This document shows positions 17,401 through 25,691 of a stretch of 64,000 nt of DNA, in pieces. Below the pieces are notes generated by a model that worked only from the letters and a program-made list of their open reading frames with translations, ran no database searches and was not told the DNA's origin. The stretch's first letter is position 1. Each line of letters opens with the position of its first letter. A program made the translations under genes and the position numbers. Source of the DNA: Microcaldota archaeon (GTDB lineage: Archaea > Micrarchaeota > Micrarchaeia > Norongarragalinales > SBBD01); contig JACRGC010000009.1 of assembly GCA_016212475.1 (NCBI GenBank), positions 162,556-226,555 on the forward strand, in the 5' to 3' direction.

Positions 17401-18326
17401 GCAAGCTCCTCTTTTTCCTCCGCAGAAATTTTAATCCCGTTATTTTGGGCCAAATCATTGATGGTTGCCATGTATATTTTCCGGAAATATTTGCGCGCCT
17501 GCTGCATATCCAAAAATGAAACCGATGAAGGCCGATGCGATGAAACGACCTCCTTGGTTTTCTCCAAAAGGAAGTATTTTTCCGGCGCAAGCGTGTATTC
17601 TGGTGGATTCACATAATACAAAAGTTCGACCTTCTCGGGATGCTTGTAGATGTGCACAGTCGAACCAAGCACCTCATATTGGTCAATCAGCTGAAGATTC
17701 TCAACTCCCGAAAAGAATATCCTCGAGCCGATGAACGATGGCTTGATTGCGGCTTCAAAAAGCGAATGGTAAATATTCCTATCCGCCGGAAGCGCCGAGA
17801 GCTTTTCCAAAAACCTCTTCATTGCCTGTATCATTTCCGTCTTTTCAATCTCATTTCTCAAAAACGCAAGCGTTTTCAAATAAACCTTCAAATCCTCCTG
17901 GGCTGCCTCGGGAAGGCTGGAGGCTTTTGTCAGCTGAGTTTTGATTTCGGAAACCAAAAACAGGTATGCGCGGAACGGATCGGATGGGAGCAGATCCATG
18001 AACTGCATTATCGCATCATGCCTTGGCGAGAGTGTCTTTGATTCCTGCGTGCTTCCAAGGTTGTTTGGGCTCCAAACGGTTGCGGATTCAAATTTTGTAA
18101 TGGCTTCCCCAATTCCCTTAAGCATCCGCGTTTGCTCCTCATTGTAGATGCGCTCGTAATACTCCGAAAGCACAACCTCATCGGCATCAACTTCCCGAAG
18201 TTTTTCAATCACATCCTTCATGCAAGGCGCGTAAAGGGCAATATCCGCCCCATACGGCGCTCCCTTGTAATTGATAACAAGCTGTTTTTTGCCCCCTTCT
18301 GATTTTACAACAAATTCCCCTGTCAT
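14487..18326 (-). CDS. Type II/IV secretion ATPase (KlbA/CpaF-like) with intein
   Basis: The 1279-aa precursor contains a hexameric secretion/pilus ATPase split by an intein. Residues 1-270 are an N-terminal region without recognised motif. Residues 271-462 carry the N-terminal ATPase domain, ending at Walker A GSRGAGK. The host resumes at Thr992 (TSLIQAM), then the Asp-box-like VQEDTLELP, Walker B SVLIVGEVRSGEA (1061-1072) and the His box GTIHGES. The spliced host is about 750 aa. It would power an archaeal type IV pilus or secretion machine at the membrane. No membrane platform (TadC/FlaJ-like) or pilin gene is adjacent. KlbA-group ATPases are known intein hosts in other archaea. Confidence 0.93.
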   Translation of the reverse strand: MTGEFVVKSEGGKKQLVINYKGAPYGADIALYAPCMKDVIEKLREVDADEVVLSEYYERIYNEEQTRMLKGIGEAITKFESATVWSPNNLGSTQESKTLSPRHDAIMQFMDLLPSDPFRAYLFLVSEIKTQLTKASSLPEAAQEDLKVYLKTLAFLRNEIEKTEMIQAMKRFLEKLSALPADRNIYHSLFEAAIKPSFIGSRIFFSGVENLQLIDQYEVLGSTVHIYKHPEKVELLYYVNPPEYTLAPEKYFLLEKTKEVVSSHRPSSVSFLDMQQARKYFRKIYMATINDLAQNNGIKISAEEKEELATIVSRYTIGYGILEIILSDRQITDVYIDSPLGEKPIYLVHSKYGQCQTNVIYSDEESKGLVSRFRALSGRPFDEAHPILDFDMQDLQTRVAAIGRPLAVDGNAFALRLHKETPWTLAQFLDFKMFNPFAAGLLSFLVDAQASTLIVGSRGAGKCLDGKSQIQLRDGKIVPIGEFVEGMLSKTSKIIELDDGICTDLSQNGIDVKVSSMDSNLLMKNLPIEKIWRRNAPKSMVKLRFKSGKELLVTEEHPFFTIKGGELAWKRADEFELGQYVATPRSLELHGKTQTLSMLHPKLKYSGVAAKVGEALKKIQWERPLAHFGNDAGIAYSTIRNLAANTRKGIYLSELKAICEFSGEPQNDYMKSFEFAYANTTSLPLKFRDNFEIGEDFGRFVGLLAGDGHLDEHKTEFTNTNEALRQEFIRLAKTLFDLDANAIFPANRSPSANVQCKPLFYILRDNLGFASGDKASILKIPDKILASPDRVLAAFIAGYFDCDSSIGKGKNEIEFSTASKAMVRQMQMALQRFGIVSIVKPKIVKGTEYYRLFIRGENAKKFAKSIPMHHPEKVPRLLKIALFEKFNPNIDVIPDAWEVLAKVKKEYGIGKLSLDQKNITPKVLQRIYYKLVSRNLHNTDLAQKIRKLAFNDIYWDEIESIEKVPYTEKYVYDLTVGGTHSFVANGVIVHNTSLIQAMMQEIPQNLRIIVQEDTLELPVHSLKHLGFSIQRLKTRAPLGQQSESDVSAEDALRTALRLGDSVLIVGEVRSGEARALFEAMRVGAVGNVVMGTIHGESAYSIWDRIVNDLGVPTTSFKATDFAVVATQIRFKGSLKRARRLIEVTEVKKHWTEDPDKENGFLHWLQYDAGKDDLEFFEDRMKESEWLPKLQKVRGLKIEQIWNEINARAESKQYLVDLKRKYAIPKILEAENSILAHSYYMLLGEKQREEFGSVDHKELIKNWKSWIDDNLAKPLLKKGI
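15354..16940 (-). other. LAGLIDADG intein inside Walker A
   Basis: 529 residues (precursor 463-991). It begins with Cys (CLDGKSQIQLRDG) right after GAGK, has the block B TxxH motif in LLVTEEHPFF, and ends VANGVIVHN followed by Thr. So it is a class 1 intein with Cys1, terminal His-Asn and +1 Thr, all the residues needed for splicing. The homing endonuclease domain keeps both acidic motifs: FVGLLAGDGH (Asp707) and IAGYFDCDS (Asp803). It interrupts the P-loop between Lys and Thr, so the ATPase cannot bind ATP until splicing. It looks intact and probably mobile. Confidence 0.95.
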
Positions 18327-18478
18327 GTAAAATTACCTCAAAAAGCCCGATTGAAAATTATCCGCCATTAATTTTTCCCAAATCAAACCTTGAATCCCCA
18401 AATTCCTACTTTTTTTTGCATTAAGCTATTGTTTCCTTCACTAATTTTTAGCTTTGATATAAAACCATTAAGCCAACC

Positions 18479-18486
18479 TTTTATAA
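18479..18486 (+). promoter_or_regulatory. TATA box for the 18509 membrane protein gene
   Basis: TTTTATAAAT starts about 30 bp ahead of ATG 18509, the spacing expected for a leaderless or nearly leaderless archaeal transcript. The gene is divergent from the secretion ATPase, so this 180-bp gap should hold both promoters. Confidence 0.5.
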
Positions 18487-18508
18487 ATCACTTCCGAGTA
18501 GGTTCTTC

Positions 18509-19666
18509 ATGGTTGACAATGACACAAAGGATGGCAATTTTTCGATTAATGAAGGATCCATGCGCTATAAGGAGATTTCGGGAAATGCGCCTGAAGAATC
18601 CCCAATTGAAAAATTCAAATCATTCCTTCTTGATGCAAAAAATGCAGTTGTTTCAAACCCCGCTCCATTTGTAATTTTCATCCTCCTAGTGGTTGGCGTA
18701 CTTGCCTACCTTGCCCTAACCCCCAAAAAAGCAGCGCTTTCAATTGGCATTAGCCTAAAAGACAGCCCTGGCACCCCGATCACAAAGGCGACAATTTCCC
18801 TTCTTTACAAAAACGAAAAAGCGGCGGTTCCTGATGTTGTGACCGACGAGCTTGGGAATGTCCAAATCCTTGGTGTGCCGGCAGGAGAAGACCTCACGCT
18901 TAAAATAATCCCTGCATCTGATGATCTGGTCTCATACCGAAAAACCATCAAGCTTGAAAACAAGGCAACGGATTCCCTTGATGTGTTTCTTGAAAAAAAG
19001 AGCAATCTGGTTTTGGACAAGGAAAACTATGATATTTTGGCAGCTCCTAGCTGCGAATCAAGGCTTGAAGTTAGCGTTACCAACCTTGCACTTTCAAGCT
19101 TTTCAACATCCCTGGTTTTTGATGATGCGCTAAAGAAATATTTCATTGCGGATGAAGAAGTTGAAATACCCTCAAACAAAGGCGAAGAGTCTTTGATTGC
19201 AAAAACCACCCTTATGGGTGATGCACCTTCCGAAATTTCAGGGATTGCAAGGCTCAAGTACACTTCCAAGGAAATTGCAGTAAGAATCAAAAAATCCGAC
19301 AAGAAGCCAAAATTGGATCTGGTATTCGACAAATCCGAAGTGAAGGATTTCCGGGTAAAGGAAGCGGATTTGCCAATCACCAAAAAAACCCAGTTGCGTT
19401 TGAAAAATACCGGCTTGGCAGGCGGGCCTAATTTGATGGATTTGGATGTTGCAATAAATGGCGATATCAAAAACTGGGCTGAAATGGATGTTTCAACAAT
19501 TGCAAGCGCCAACCAAAAGGGCGGGATTGCCGCCGGATCCGAAGTTTTATTTCCGCTATCAATTTCAGTACCATTAGGAACCGCCCCTGGCACCTATACT
19601 TCCCAACTGGTTGCTACAAGCGCGTGCGGAGATAAGGCAATTCCTCTTTATGTGAGGGTCGAATAA
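18509..19666 (+). CDS. Single-span surface protein with carboxypeptidase-regulatory-like domain
   Basis: 385 aa. A ~50-residue polar N-terminus precedes one membrane span (52-70), and the rest should be outside. Residues ~76-165 (SIGISLKDSPGTPITKATIS, DELGNVQILGVPAGE) look like a carboxypeptidase-regulatory-like beta-sandwich. Two further beta-rich Ig-like stretches follow, ending GTYTSQLVATSACGDKAIPL. Two Cys in the ectodomain (APSCESR and TSACGDK) could form a disulfide. It is divergent from the secretion ATPase and may be part of the same envelope machine, though that is inferred from position only. Confidence 0.65.
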   Translation: MVDNDTKDGNFSINEGSMRYKEISGNAPEESPIEKFKSFLLDAKNAVVSNPAPFVIFILLVVGVLAYLALTPKKAALSIGISLKDSPGTPITKATISLLYKNEKAAVPDVVTDELGNVQILGVPAGEDLTLKIIPASDDLVSYRKTIKLENKATDSLDVFLEKKSNLVLDKENYDILAAPSCESRLEVSVTNLALSSFSTSLVFDDALKKYFIADEEVEIPSNKGEESLIAKTTLMGDAPSEISGIARLKYTSKEIAVRIKKSDKKPKLDLVFDKSEVKDFRVKEADLPITKKTQLRLKNTGLAGGPNLMDLDVAINGDIKNWAEMDVSTIASANQKGGIAAGSEVLFPLSISVPLGTAPGTYTSQLVATSACGDKAIPLYVRVE

Positions 19667-19700
19667 CTGGGCATTAGCTAATGAAACACGGGCTATTTTT

Positions 19701-20495
19701 ATGGGAGATCAAAAAACCGCTTTAATTACCGGAGCTAGTTCGGGAATTGGCTTTGAACTTGCAAGGGTTTTTGCAAAAAACGGCTACAGACTTGTTTTGG
19801 TTTCAAAAAACAAGGAAAGATTGCAATCGGCTGAAAAAAAATTAAAATCCGAATTCCCAAGCACGCCAATTGTTTCAATTCCAAAGGATCTTTCGCTTTC
19901 AAATTCCGCATTTGAGCTATTCTCCGAATGCAAAAAAAGGAAAATCCAAGTTGATGTGCTAATCAATGATGCCGGCTATGGCTTGCTTGGCAAATTCCAC
20001 GAACTTCTCTTGAAGGATCAAATGGAAATGCTCCAAGTGAATATTTCCTCCCTAACCTGCCTAACCTACCTCTTCCTTCCTGAAATGATTAGGCGAAAAA
20101 AAGGCTATATTCTAAATTTAGCTTCAACTGCCTCCTTTCAGCCAGGGCCCTTGATGGCCGTTTACTATGCCTCCAAAGCCTACGTTCTTTCTTTTTCGCA
20201 GGCAATTGCAAATGAACTGGAAGGAAGTGGAGTTACAGTAACCGCCCTATGCCCGGGCCCCACCAAAACAAATTTCCAAAAAAGGGCCGGAGCTTCAAAT
20301 ACAAAGGTATTTTCCGGATTCCTCACATCCCCGGAAATTGTTGCCCAAAGGGGATTTGATGGGCTGATTTCAAAAGAGCCGGTAGTATTTGTTGATTCAA
20401 GGTCCGCTTTCCTTGCCAAATTGGCTGTAATCATGCCAAGAAAAACCGTAGTCAAGTATGTCCGGGGAATCCAGGAAAAGCGAAGGAAACGCTAA
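19701..20495 (+). CDS. Short-chain dehydrogenase/reductase (DltE-like)
   Basis: 264 aa classical SDR: NAD(P)-binding TGASSGIG, structural NDAGYG (the NNAG motif), catalytic Ser in LNLASTASF, the YxxxK site as YYASKAY, and PGPTKTNF after it. The pattern fits the DltE/YdfG-like group of NADP-dependent oxidoreductases acting on small alcohols or keto substrates. The substrate is unknown. It starts 35 bp after the surface protein gene and precedes the glycan island by 135 bp. Confidence 0.85.
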   Translation: MGDQKTALITGASSGIGFELARVFAKNGYRLVLVSKNKERLQSAEKKLKSEFPSTPIVSIPKDLSLSNSAFELFSECKKRKIQVDVLINDAGYGLLGKFHELLLKDQMEMLQVNISSLTCLTYLFLPEMIRRKKGYILNLASTASFQPGPLMAVYYASKAYVLSFSQAIANELEGSGVTVTALCPGPTKTNFQKRAGASNTKVFSGFLTSPEIVAQRGFDGLISKEPVVFVDSRSAFLAKLAVIMPRKTVVKYVRGIQEKRRKR

Positions 20496-20552
20496 AAATT
20501 TGGCTAGACTTCCACTTTTCACCCAAAGCGCCCAAATTGCAGCTAAAACGCT

Positions 20553-20567
20553 AATGCTTAATAAGGC
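20553..20567 (+). promoter_or_regulatory. Promoter element shared with wecB
   Basis: The 15-mer AATGCTTAATAAGGC occurs here and identically at 28590-28604, each time ahead of the first gene of a plus-strand sugar operon. TTAATAA can serve as a TATA box and the flanks as BRE or operator. Here it predicts a leader of about 45 nt that includes a small TTAGGC/GCCTAA hairpin at 20591-20609. Confidence 0.5.
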
Positions 20568-20630
20568 AATTCAAGAGAATATTTCTAAAGTTAGGCGGGG
20601 CATGCCTAATTGTTTGGAATTGGGGATTTT

Positions 20631-21410
20631 ATGGCAAATAACACCAAAGTTGTAATCCTTTGCGGAGGGGCGGGCACAAGGCTTCGCGAGCAAACCGAAT
20701 TCATCCCAAAGCCGCTTGTAAGAGTTGGACATAGCCCGATTCTTTGGCACATCATGAAAATCTACTCGAGCTTTGGCTACAGCGATTTTGTCCTCTCGCT
20801 TGGCTACAAGGGCGATTTGATCAAGGATTATTTCCTCAATTATGATTGGCGTGCAAATGATTTTTCCATGAACCTTGGGCAATCCGGAAGCAAAATCCAC
20901 CATGCAAAGGAAAAGCTTGATTGGAACATCACATTTGTCGATACGGGCCTTGAAACCCTAACCGCCGGAAGGATTAAACTTGTTGAAAAATACGTGGATT
21001 CCGATAATTTCCTTTGCACTTACGGCGATGGCGTTGCAAATGTGGACATCAAGGCCCTAATGGATTACCACAAAAAGAAAGGCAAATTAGCAACACTTAC
21101 GGCAGTCCATCCAACCTCCAAATATGGCAGCATAAAATTCGATAAAGACGGCATTGCAAGCGCATTTGATGAAAAGCCCGTTTTGCATGATTGGATAAAC
21201 GGAGGCTTTTTTGCAATGAAAAAGGATGTTTTTGACGATATTTCAACTGAGGGAATGTTCGAACAAACCACCCTCTCATCACTAACAAAACGAAAGGAGC
21301 TTGCAATTTTCACGCATGAAAAATTCTGGCACTGCATGGACACATACAAGGATTATGAGGACCTAAACAAGATCTACAATTCCGGAAAAATCCCCTGGTT
21401 TGATTTTTAG
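20631..21410 (+). CDS. rfbF: Glucose-1-phosphate cytidylyltransferase
   Basis: 259 aa enzyme that makes CDP-glucose from CTP and glucose 1-phosphate. It has [16 protein letters not shown] with the signature Lys/Pro in [28 protein letters not shown] (a hallmark of RfbF rather than RmlA or GalU), [19 protein letters not shown], and [18 protein letters not shown] precedes the ATG at 20631. It is the first gene of the CDP-dideoxyhexose operon and overlaps or abuts rfbG at 21410-21413. Confidence 0.96.
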   Translation: MANNTKVVILCGGAGTRLREQTEFIPKPLVRVGHSPILWHIMKIYSSFGYSDFVLSLGYKGDLIKDYFLNYDWRANDFSMNLGQSGSKIHHAKEKLDWNITFVDTGLETLTAGRIKLVEKYVDSDNFLCTYGDGVANVDIKALMDYHKKKGKLATLTAVHPTSKYGSIKFDKDGIASAFDEKPVLHDWINGGFFAMKKDVFDDISTEGMFEQTTLSSLTKRKELAIFTHEKFWHCMDTYKDYEDLNKIYNSGKIPWFDF

Positions 21411-21412
21411 TG

Positions 21413-22420
21413 ATGAATATGGCATACAAAAGCAATTATTGGATCGATAAGAACGTTTTCATAACCGGCGCAACCGGCTTTCTTGGCTCATCCCTTACGC
21501 AAATGCTGGTAACAAATGGCGCAAATGTGGTTGCGCTTGTGCGCGACGGGGTTCCCAAAAGTGATTTTTACCTCTCAGGAGTTTATAGGCAGGTAATTTC
21601 CGTGCATGGAAAATTGGAAGATCTAACTGTCATCAAAAGATCACTCAACGAATACGATATTGAGCACATTTTCCATCTTGGCGCGCAAACCCAAGTCGTA
21701 ACTGCAAACAGATCGCCTCTTGATACGTTCGAATCCAACATAATGGGCACTTGGAATGTTTTGGAAGCTGCTAGATTATCCTCCCTTGTCAAAGGATTGG
21801 TAGTTGCTTCAACAGATAAGGCATACGGCTCCCAAAAAAAGCTTCCCTATGACGAATCAACCCCCCTCCAAGGCGAGCACCCATACGATGTTTCCAAAAG
21901 CGCTTCTGATCTTATTTCCCAATCCTACTTCAAAACCTACGGATTGCCTGTTGCAATTACCCGTTGCGGAAATTTCTTTGGCGGAGGGGATTTGAATTTC
22001 AACCGCATAGTTCCCGGCACAATCAAAAGCGTCCTCCAAGGCAAAACTCCGGTAATTCGAAGCGATGGCAAGTTCGTTCGCGACTATTTGTACATTGAAG
22101 ACGCCGCAATTGCCTACCTGCTCCTAGCTGAAAATGTTGCAAGGCCGCAAATAAAAGGGGAGGCGTTCAATTTCTCAACGGAAACCCCAACCTCGGTTTT
22201 GGAAGTTGTAAACACAATCCTTCAACAAATGAAATCCTCACTTAAACCAAAAATCACAAACGAGGCAACCGGTGAAATAAAAGAGCAATATTTATCCGCC
22301 AAAAAAGCCAAATCCCTCCTAAATTGGAAGCCCAAATATTCCCTCCAAGCCGGCCTTACGGAAACTATTTTGTGGTATCGGTCATTTTTCAAGAACCAAA
22401 ATTTGGGCAAATTCGTATGA
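21413..22420 (+). CDS. rfbG: CDP-glucose 4,6-dehydratase
   Basis: 335 aa extended SDR that converts CDP-glucose to CDP-4-keto-6-deoxyglucose. It has the NAD site [27 protein letters not shown], catalytic Thr/Asp/Lys in ASTDKAYGS, the YxxxK as YDVSKSASD, and [20 protein letters not shown], which is specific for RfbG. It directly follows rfbF. GTG 21410 and ATG 21419 are alternative starts; ATG 21413 is kept. Its stop overlaps the next gene by ATGA. Confidence 0.95.
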   Translation: MNMAYKSNYWIDKNVFITGATGFLGSSLTQMLVTNGANVVALVRDGVPKSDFYLSGVYRQVISVHGKLEDLTVIKRSLNEYDIEHIFHLGAQTQVVTANRSPLDTFESNIMGTWNVLEAARLSSLVKGLVVASTDKAYGSQKKLPYDESTPLQGEHPYDVSKSASDLISQSYFKTYGLPVAITRCGNFFGGGDLNFNRIVPGTIKSVLQGKTPVIRSDGKFVRDYLYIEDAAIAYLLLAENVARPQIKGEAFNFSTETPTSVLEVVNTILQQMKSSLKPKITNEATGEIKEQYLSAKKAKSLLNWKPKYSLQAGLTETILWYRSFFKNQNLGKFV

Positions 22421-23427
22421 GCCAAAAAACCCAAAATTTCAGGGGAATGGAATCCAAAAAAGTGCTGATTACCGGAGGGCTTGGCTTTATAGGAAGCAAC
22501 ATTGCCCAAAAACTTGTCCCCCTTGGCGCGGATGTTGCGATTTATGATGCGTGCCTTGACCCATACGGCTGGAACTTTGCAAACATAAAAGAAATCAAAG
22601 GCAAGGTAAAATTCGTCAAAGGCGATACGCGCGATACGGAAAAGCTCAAAGCACATGCAAAGGATTGCGATTACATAATTGATTGCGCCTCCCAAATTTC
22701 CCACACGATCTCAATCAAAAACCCTTTCCTTGATATAGACATCAACTGCAACGGCGCCCTTTCCGTTCTGGAAGCTGCTAGGAATGCAAATAACAACAAA
22801 ATAAAGCTTGTTTACGCAGGCACCCGCGGCCAAATAGGTAGGATGGTCTACAACCCAATTGATGAAAACCACCCAACCAACCCAATGGACATGAATGGCA
22901 TAAACAAACTCGCAGCTGAAAAATACTACTTCCTCTACAGCCGGCTCTATGGCTTTCCGGTCTCATCCCTTCGCATAAACAACGCCTACGGAATCCGGTG
23001 CCAAATGAAGCACTCTGATTACGGTATTGTCAACTGGTTTTTGCGCCAGGCAATGGAAAATAAGCAAATCACAATCAATGGCAAGGGGGAGCAGACGAGG
23101 GATTACAGCTATGTTGAAGACATCGCAGATGCATTCGTCCTAGCGCTTCAAAGTGAAAAGGCAAATGGCGAAATATTCATGCTAGGCTCTGGAAAACAGA
23201 CAAAATTCATAGATGTTTGCAACCAGATTTTGAAAACCGCAAAAAGCAAGATGAAAATAAACCATCAGGAGTGGGACGCGGAAAGAAAGGCAATTGAAAT
23301 TGGCAACTTCGAAGTCAGCAATGAGAAAATCAAATCCCTCCTTGGCTGGTCTCCCAAAACCTCACTTGAAGATGGCCTTAAAAAAACCTACGAATTTTAC
23401 AGCAAAAGGAAAACCGAATACTTCTGA
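22417..23427 (+). CDS. Extended SDR, NDP-sugar epimerase-like, catalytic Tyr replaced
   Basis: 336 aa from ATG 22417, which overlaps the rfbG stop (ATGA); ATG 22447 is also plausible, as GGGG precedes it and the fold starts there. The Rossmann motif is [12 protein letters not shown] and [13 protein letters not shown] resembles epimerases. The stretch [20 protein letters not shown] is followed by [12 protein letters not shown]. Here the Tyr of YxxxK is Asn (NGINK) while the Lys remains. [16 protein letters not shown] is typical of epimerases. In context it may act as a CDP-sugar epimerase (as RfbE makes tyvelose from paratose) or a binding/regulatory homologue. Substrate not known. Confidence 0.75.
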   Translation: MSQKTQNFRGMESKKVLITGGLGFIGSNIAQKLVPLGADVAIYDACLDPYGWNFANIKEIKGKVKFVKGDTRDTEKLKAHAKDCDYIIDCASQISHTISIKNPFLDIDINCNGALSVLEAARNANNNKIKLVYAGTRGQIGRMVYNPIDENHPTNPMDMNGINKLAAEKYYFLYSRLYGFPVSSLRINNAYGIRCQMKHSDYGIVNWFLRQAMENKQITINGKGEQTRDYSYVEDIADAFVLALQSEKANGEIFMLGSGKQTKFIDVCNQILKTAKSKMKINHQEWDAERKAIEIGNFEVSNEKIKSLLGWSPKTSLEDGLKKTYEFYSKRKTEYF

Positions 23428-23483
23428 GCTGAAAAATAAGTTGATTTGAAGTGGAAGGCAAAAAAATTAAGATTTGAATAAGG

Positions 23484-23504
23484 CCGATATTGGCAATATC
23501 GGCG
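23484..23504. repeat. 9-bp inverted repeat before the RmlD-like gene
   Basis: GCCGATATT-GGC-AATATCGGC is a perfect 9-bp stem with a 3-base loop, 13 bp ahead of the ATG at 23518 and within the 90-bp gap after the preceding gene. It could be an operator for a dimeric regulator or an mRNA hairpin. There is no clear T-run, so intrinsic termination is less likely. Confidence 0.55.
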
Positions 23505-23517
23505 TGTTGATTTGATT

Positions 23518-24393
23518 ATGGAAAAAATATTGATCATCGGGGCATCTGGCCAAATCGGCGGAGCTTGCATGAACGTCCTTGCAGCCGATTTCAAATTGGT
23601 TGGCACGTATTTTTCCCATGCAAAAGAAAACTTGCTCAAATTGGATTTTACCGACAAGGAAAATTTGGAATCGGTAATGAAAAGCGTTAAACCCTCCGTA
23701 GTAATCCTCGCATCCGCCCTAACAAATGTCGATTATTGCGAAACGCACCCTCTTGAAGCCAAAAAAATGAACGAGGATGCCGTTTCATCCGTTGCTTTTG
23801 AATGCAACAAAATCAATGCAAAGCTTGTTTACATCTCAACCGATTACGTATTCGATGGGCAGGATGGCCCTTATACCGAAGAAGATATCCCTAGCCCAAT
23901 TAGCATTTATGGCAGGACAAAATACAACGGCGAATTGAACGCAAAAAAGGCGGGCAAATGGCTGATTATCCGAACCGGCAACGTATTTGATTACGGCTTT
24001 GATGAGAAGAATTTTGTGGTTCGAACAATTGAGCGCCTAAAAAATAACGAGCAAATCAAGGTTCAAAGCGACCTTTTTGCCTCCCCAACACTTGCAACCC
24101 ACATTGCAAATGCAATAAGATTGCTCTTGCTTGCCAAAAAAAGCGGGCTTTACAACGTTTGCGGGCAAGAAGTTATGTCAAGATCTCAGTTAGCTACGCA
24201 AATTGCCGTATTTTTTAAGCTGAATGCCAAATTAATTACCCCAATCAAAAGCTCGGAGCTAAATTTAGCAGCCAGCCGGCCCCTAAGGGGCGGGTTAATC
24301 TCAAAAAAACTGGAATTGGAAGTTGGTTTGCCTGCAATGCCCCTGCAAACCGCATTTTCTTTGATACAAAAAAAGATGGATAAGAATGGATGA
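23518..24393 (+). CDS. RmlD-like NDP-4-keto-deoxysugar reductase
   Basis: 291-residue SDR of the RmlD/RfbJ type: IIGASGQIGG, ALTNVDYCETHPLEA, VYISTDYVFDGQDGPY, YGRTKYNGE (YxxxK intact), WLIIRTGNVFDYG. RmlD reduces dTDP-4-keto-rhamnose, but no rmlA, rmlB or rmlC is present. Wedged between rfbG and rfbH, it most likely reduces the C4 keto group of a CDP-3,6-dideoxy-4-ketohexose (paratose- or abequose-synthase role). ATG 23518 is preferred to an in-frame TTG at 23512. It overlaps rfbH by 8 bp. Confidence 0.82.
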   Translation: MEKILIIGASGQIGGACMNVLAADFKLVGTYFSHAKENLLKLDFTDKENLESVMKSVKPSVVILASALTNVDYCETHPLEAKKMNEDAVSSVAFECNKINAKLVYISTDYVFDGQDGPYTEEDIPSPISIYGRTKYNGELNAKKAGKWLIIRTGNVFDYGFDEKNFVVRTIERLKNNEQIKVQSDLFASPTLATHIANAIRLLLLAKKSGLYNVCGQEVMSRSQLATQIAVFFKLNAKLITPIKSSELNLAASRPLRGGLISKKLELEVGLPAMPLQTAFSLIQKKMDKNG

Positions 24394-25687
24394 AAAAGAG
24401 AAATTGAAGAAGGAGATTTTGGAAAAAGTATCCAATTACTACTTCAAAGTCCATGCAAAAAAGGAGTTCACGCCAGGAAAAACCCGCATCAACTATGCCG
24501 GAAGGGTGTTTGATGAAAAGGAAATGGTAGCTGCTGCTGATTCACTTTTGGATTTTTATTTGACGCTTGGCAAAAACGGAAAGGAATTCGAAGAAAAGCT
24601 CTCAAAAACCTTGGGGCTTAGCTATTCCGTCCTAACAAATTCGGGCTCTTCGGCAAACCTTTTGGCAGTTTCGGCCCTTTGCTCCCTCCAATACCACAGC
24701 AATCTGATGCCTGGGGATGAAGTGATTACCGCAGCAGCTGGCTTTCCAACTACCGTCAACCCAATTTTGCAAAACAACCTGGTTCCGGTATTTGTCGATT
24801 CGGAAATCGGCTCATACAACCTAGATCCCTCAAAAATCGAGGATGCAATTTCCAGCAAAACAAAGGCAATCATGTTTGCGCACACTCTTGGAAATCCGGC
24901 TGACATGGATGAAATCATGCGCATTGCAAAAAAGCACAACCTAATTGTTGTTGAGGATTGTTGCGACGCCCTTGGTTCGACATTCGATAACCGCCCATGC
25001 GGGATATTCGGTTCGCTTGCAACATTTTCCTTCTACCCTGCCCACCACATCACAATGGGCGAGGGCGGCGCAATATCTGGCAACTCCAAACTGCTAGACA
25101 AAATACTGCGCTCGCTTCGTGATTGGGGCAGAAGCTGCTGGTGCGATCCTGGCAAATCCAACACCTGCGGGGTTAGGTTCGAATTCAAAATCGCAGGCAT
25201 CCCATACGATCACAAATACATGTACGATAACATCGGCTACAACCTAAAACCTCTTGATTTGCAGGCGGCAATCGGAGTAAAACAGCTCGATAAGCTTCCA
25301 ACCTTTGTCCAAAAAAGGAAGGACAATTTCAAATTGCTCCTAAAGGAATTCAAAAAGTTCGATGAATATTTCATCCTTCCAACCTGGCACAAAAAAGCCG
25401 ATCCGGCATGGTTTGGCTTCCCAATTACCATAAAGCCAAATGCCGGAATCAAGCTAGTCGAGCTCCAAAAATTCCTCGAGGATAATTTAATCGAAAGCAG
25501 GAGGCTTTTTTCCGGCAACATGACAAGGCAGCCGGCCTATAGGCAATCAAAATTCCGCATCAGCGGCAAGCTGGAAAACGCCGACATGATAATGGCAAAT
25601 TCAATGTTCTTGGGCGTATACCCTGGAATTTCAAAGGAAATGATAAATTATACGGTTGAAAAATTCTCCGAGTTTTTGCATAAGTGA
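24386..25687 (+). CDS. rfbH: CDP-6-deoxy-4-keto-glucose 3-dehydrase (E1)
   Basis: 433 aa PLP and [2Fe-2S] enzyme that removes the C3 hydroxyl in 3,6-dideoxyhexose synthesis. The usual PLP lysine is replaced by His220 in FSFYPAHHITMGEGG, the mark of E1. The iron-sulfur ligands are Cys193 (EDCCDALG), Cys251, Cys253 and Cys261 (SCWCDPGKSNTCG, C-x-C-x7-C). This agrees with the spacing and numbering known for Yersinia E1. Asp191 should hold the PLP ring nitrogen. It needs an electron-donating E3 reductase, which is not in this window. It overlaps the upstream reductase gene. Confidence 0.96.
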   Translation: MDEKEKLKKEILEKVSNYYFKVHAKKEFTPGKTRINYAGRVFDEKEMVAAADSLLDFYLTLGKNGKEFEEKLSKTLGLSYSVLTNSGSSANLLAVSALCSLQYHSNLMPGDEVITAAAGFPTTVNPILQNNLVPVFVDSEIGSYNLDPSKIEDAISSKTKAIMFAHTLGNPADMDEIMRIAKKHNLIVVEDCCDALGSTFDNRPCGIFGSLATFSFYPAHHITMGEGGAISGNSKLLDKILRSLRDWGRSCWCDPGKSNTCGVRFEFKIAGIPYDHKYMYDNIGYNLKPLDLQAAIGVKQLDKLPTFVQKRKDNFKLLLKEFKKFDEYFILPTWHKKADPAWFGFPITIKPNAGIKLVELQKFLEDNLIESRRLFSGNMTRQPAYRQSKFRISGKLENADMIMANSMFLGVYPGISKEMINYTVEKFSEFLHK

Positions 25688-25691
25688 TTCA

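Noticed and set aside
22324..22416. Longer N-terminus of the SDR from ATG 22324
   Set aside because: It would lie inside the rfbG coding region and adds residues unlike any SDR; the ATGA overlap at 22417 is the natural start.
24386..25687. Annotation of rfbH as a sugar aminotransferase
   Set aside because: The PLP lysine is His220 and an Fe-S Cys cluster is present, so transamination is unlikely and 3-dehydrase fits.
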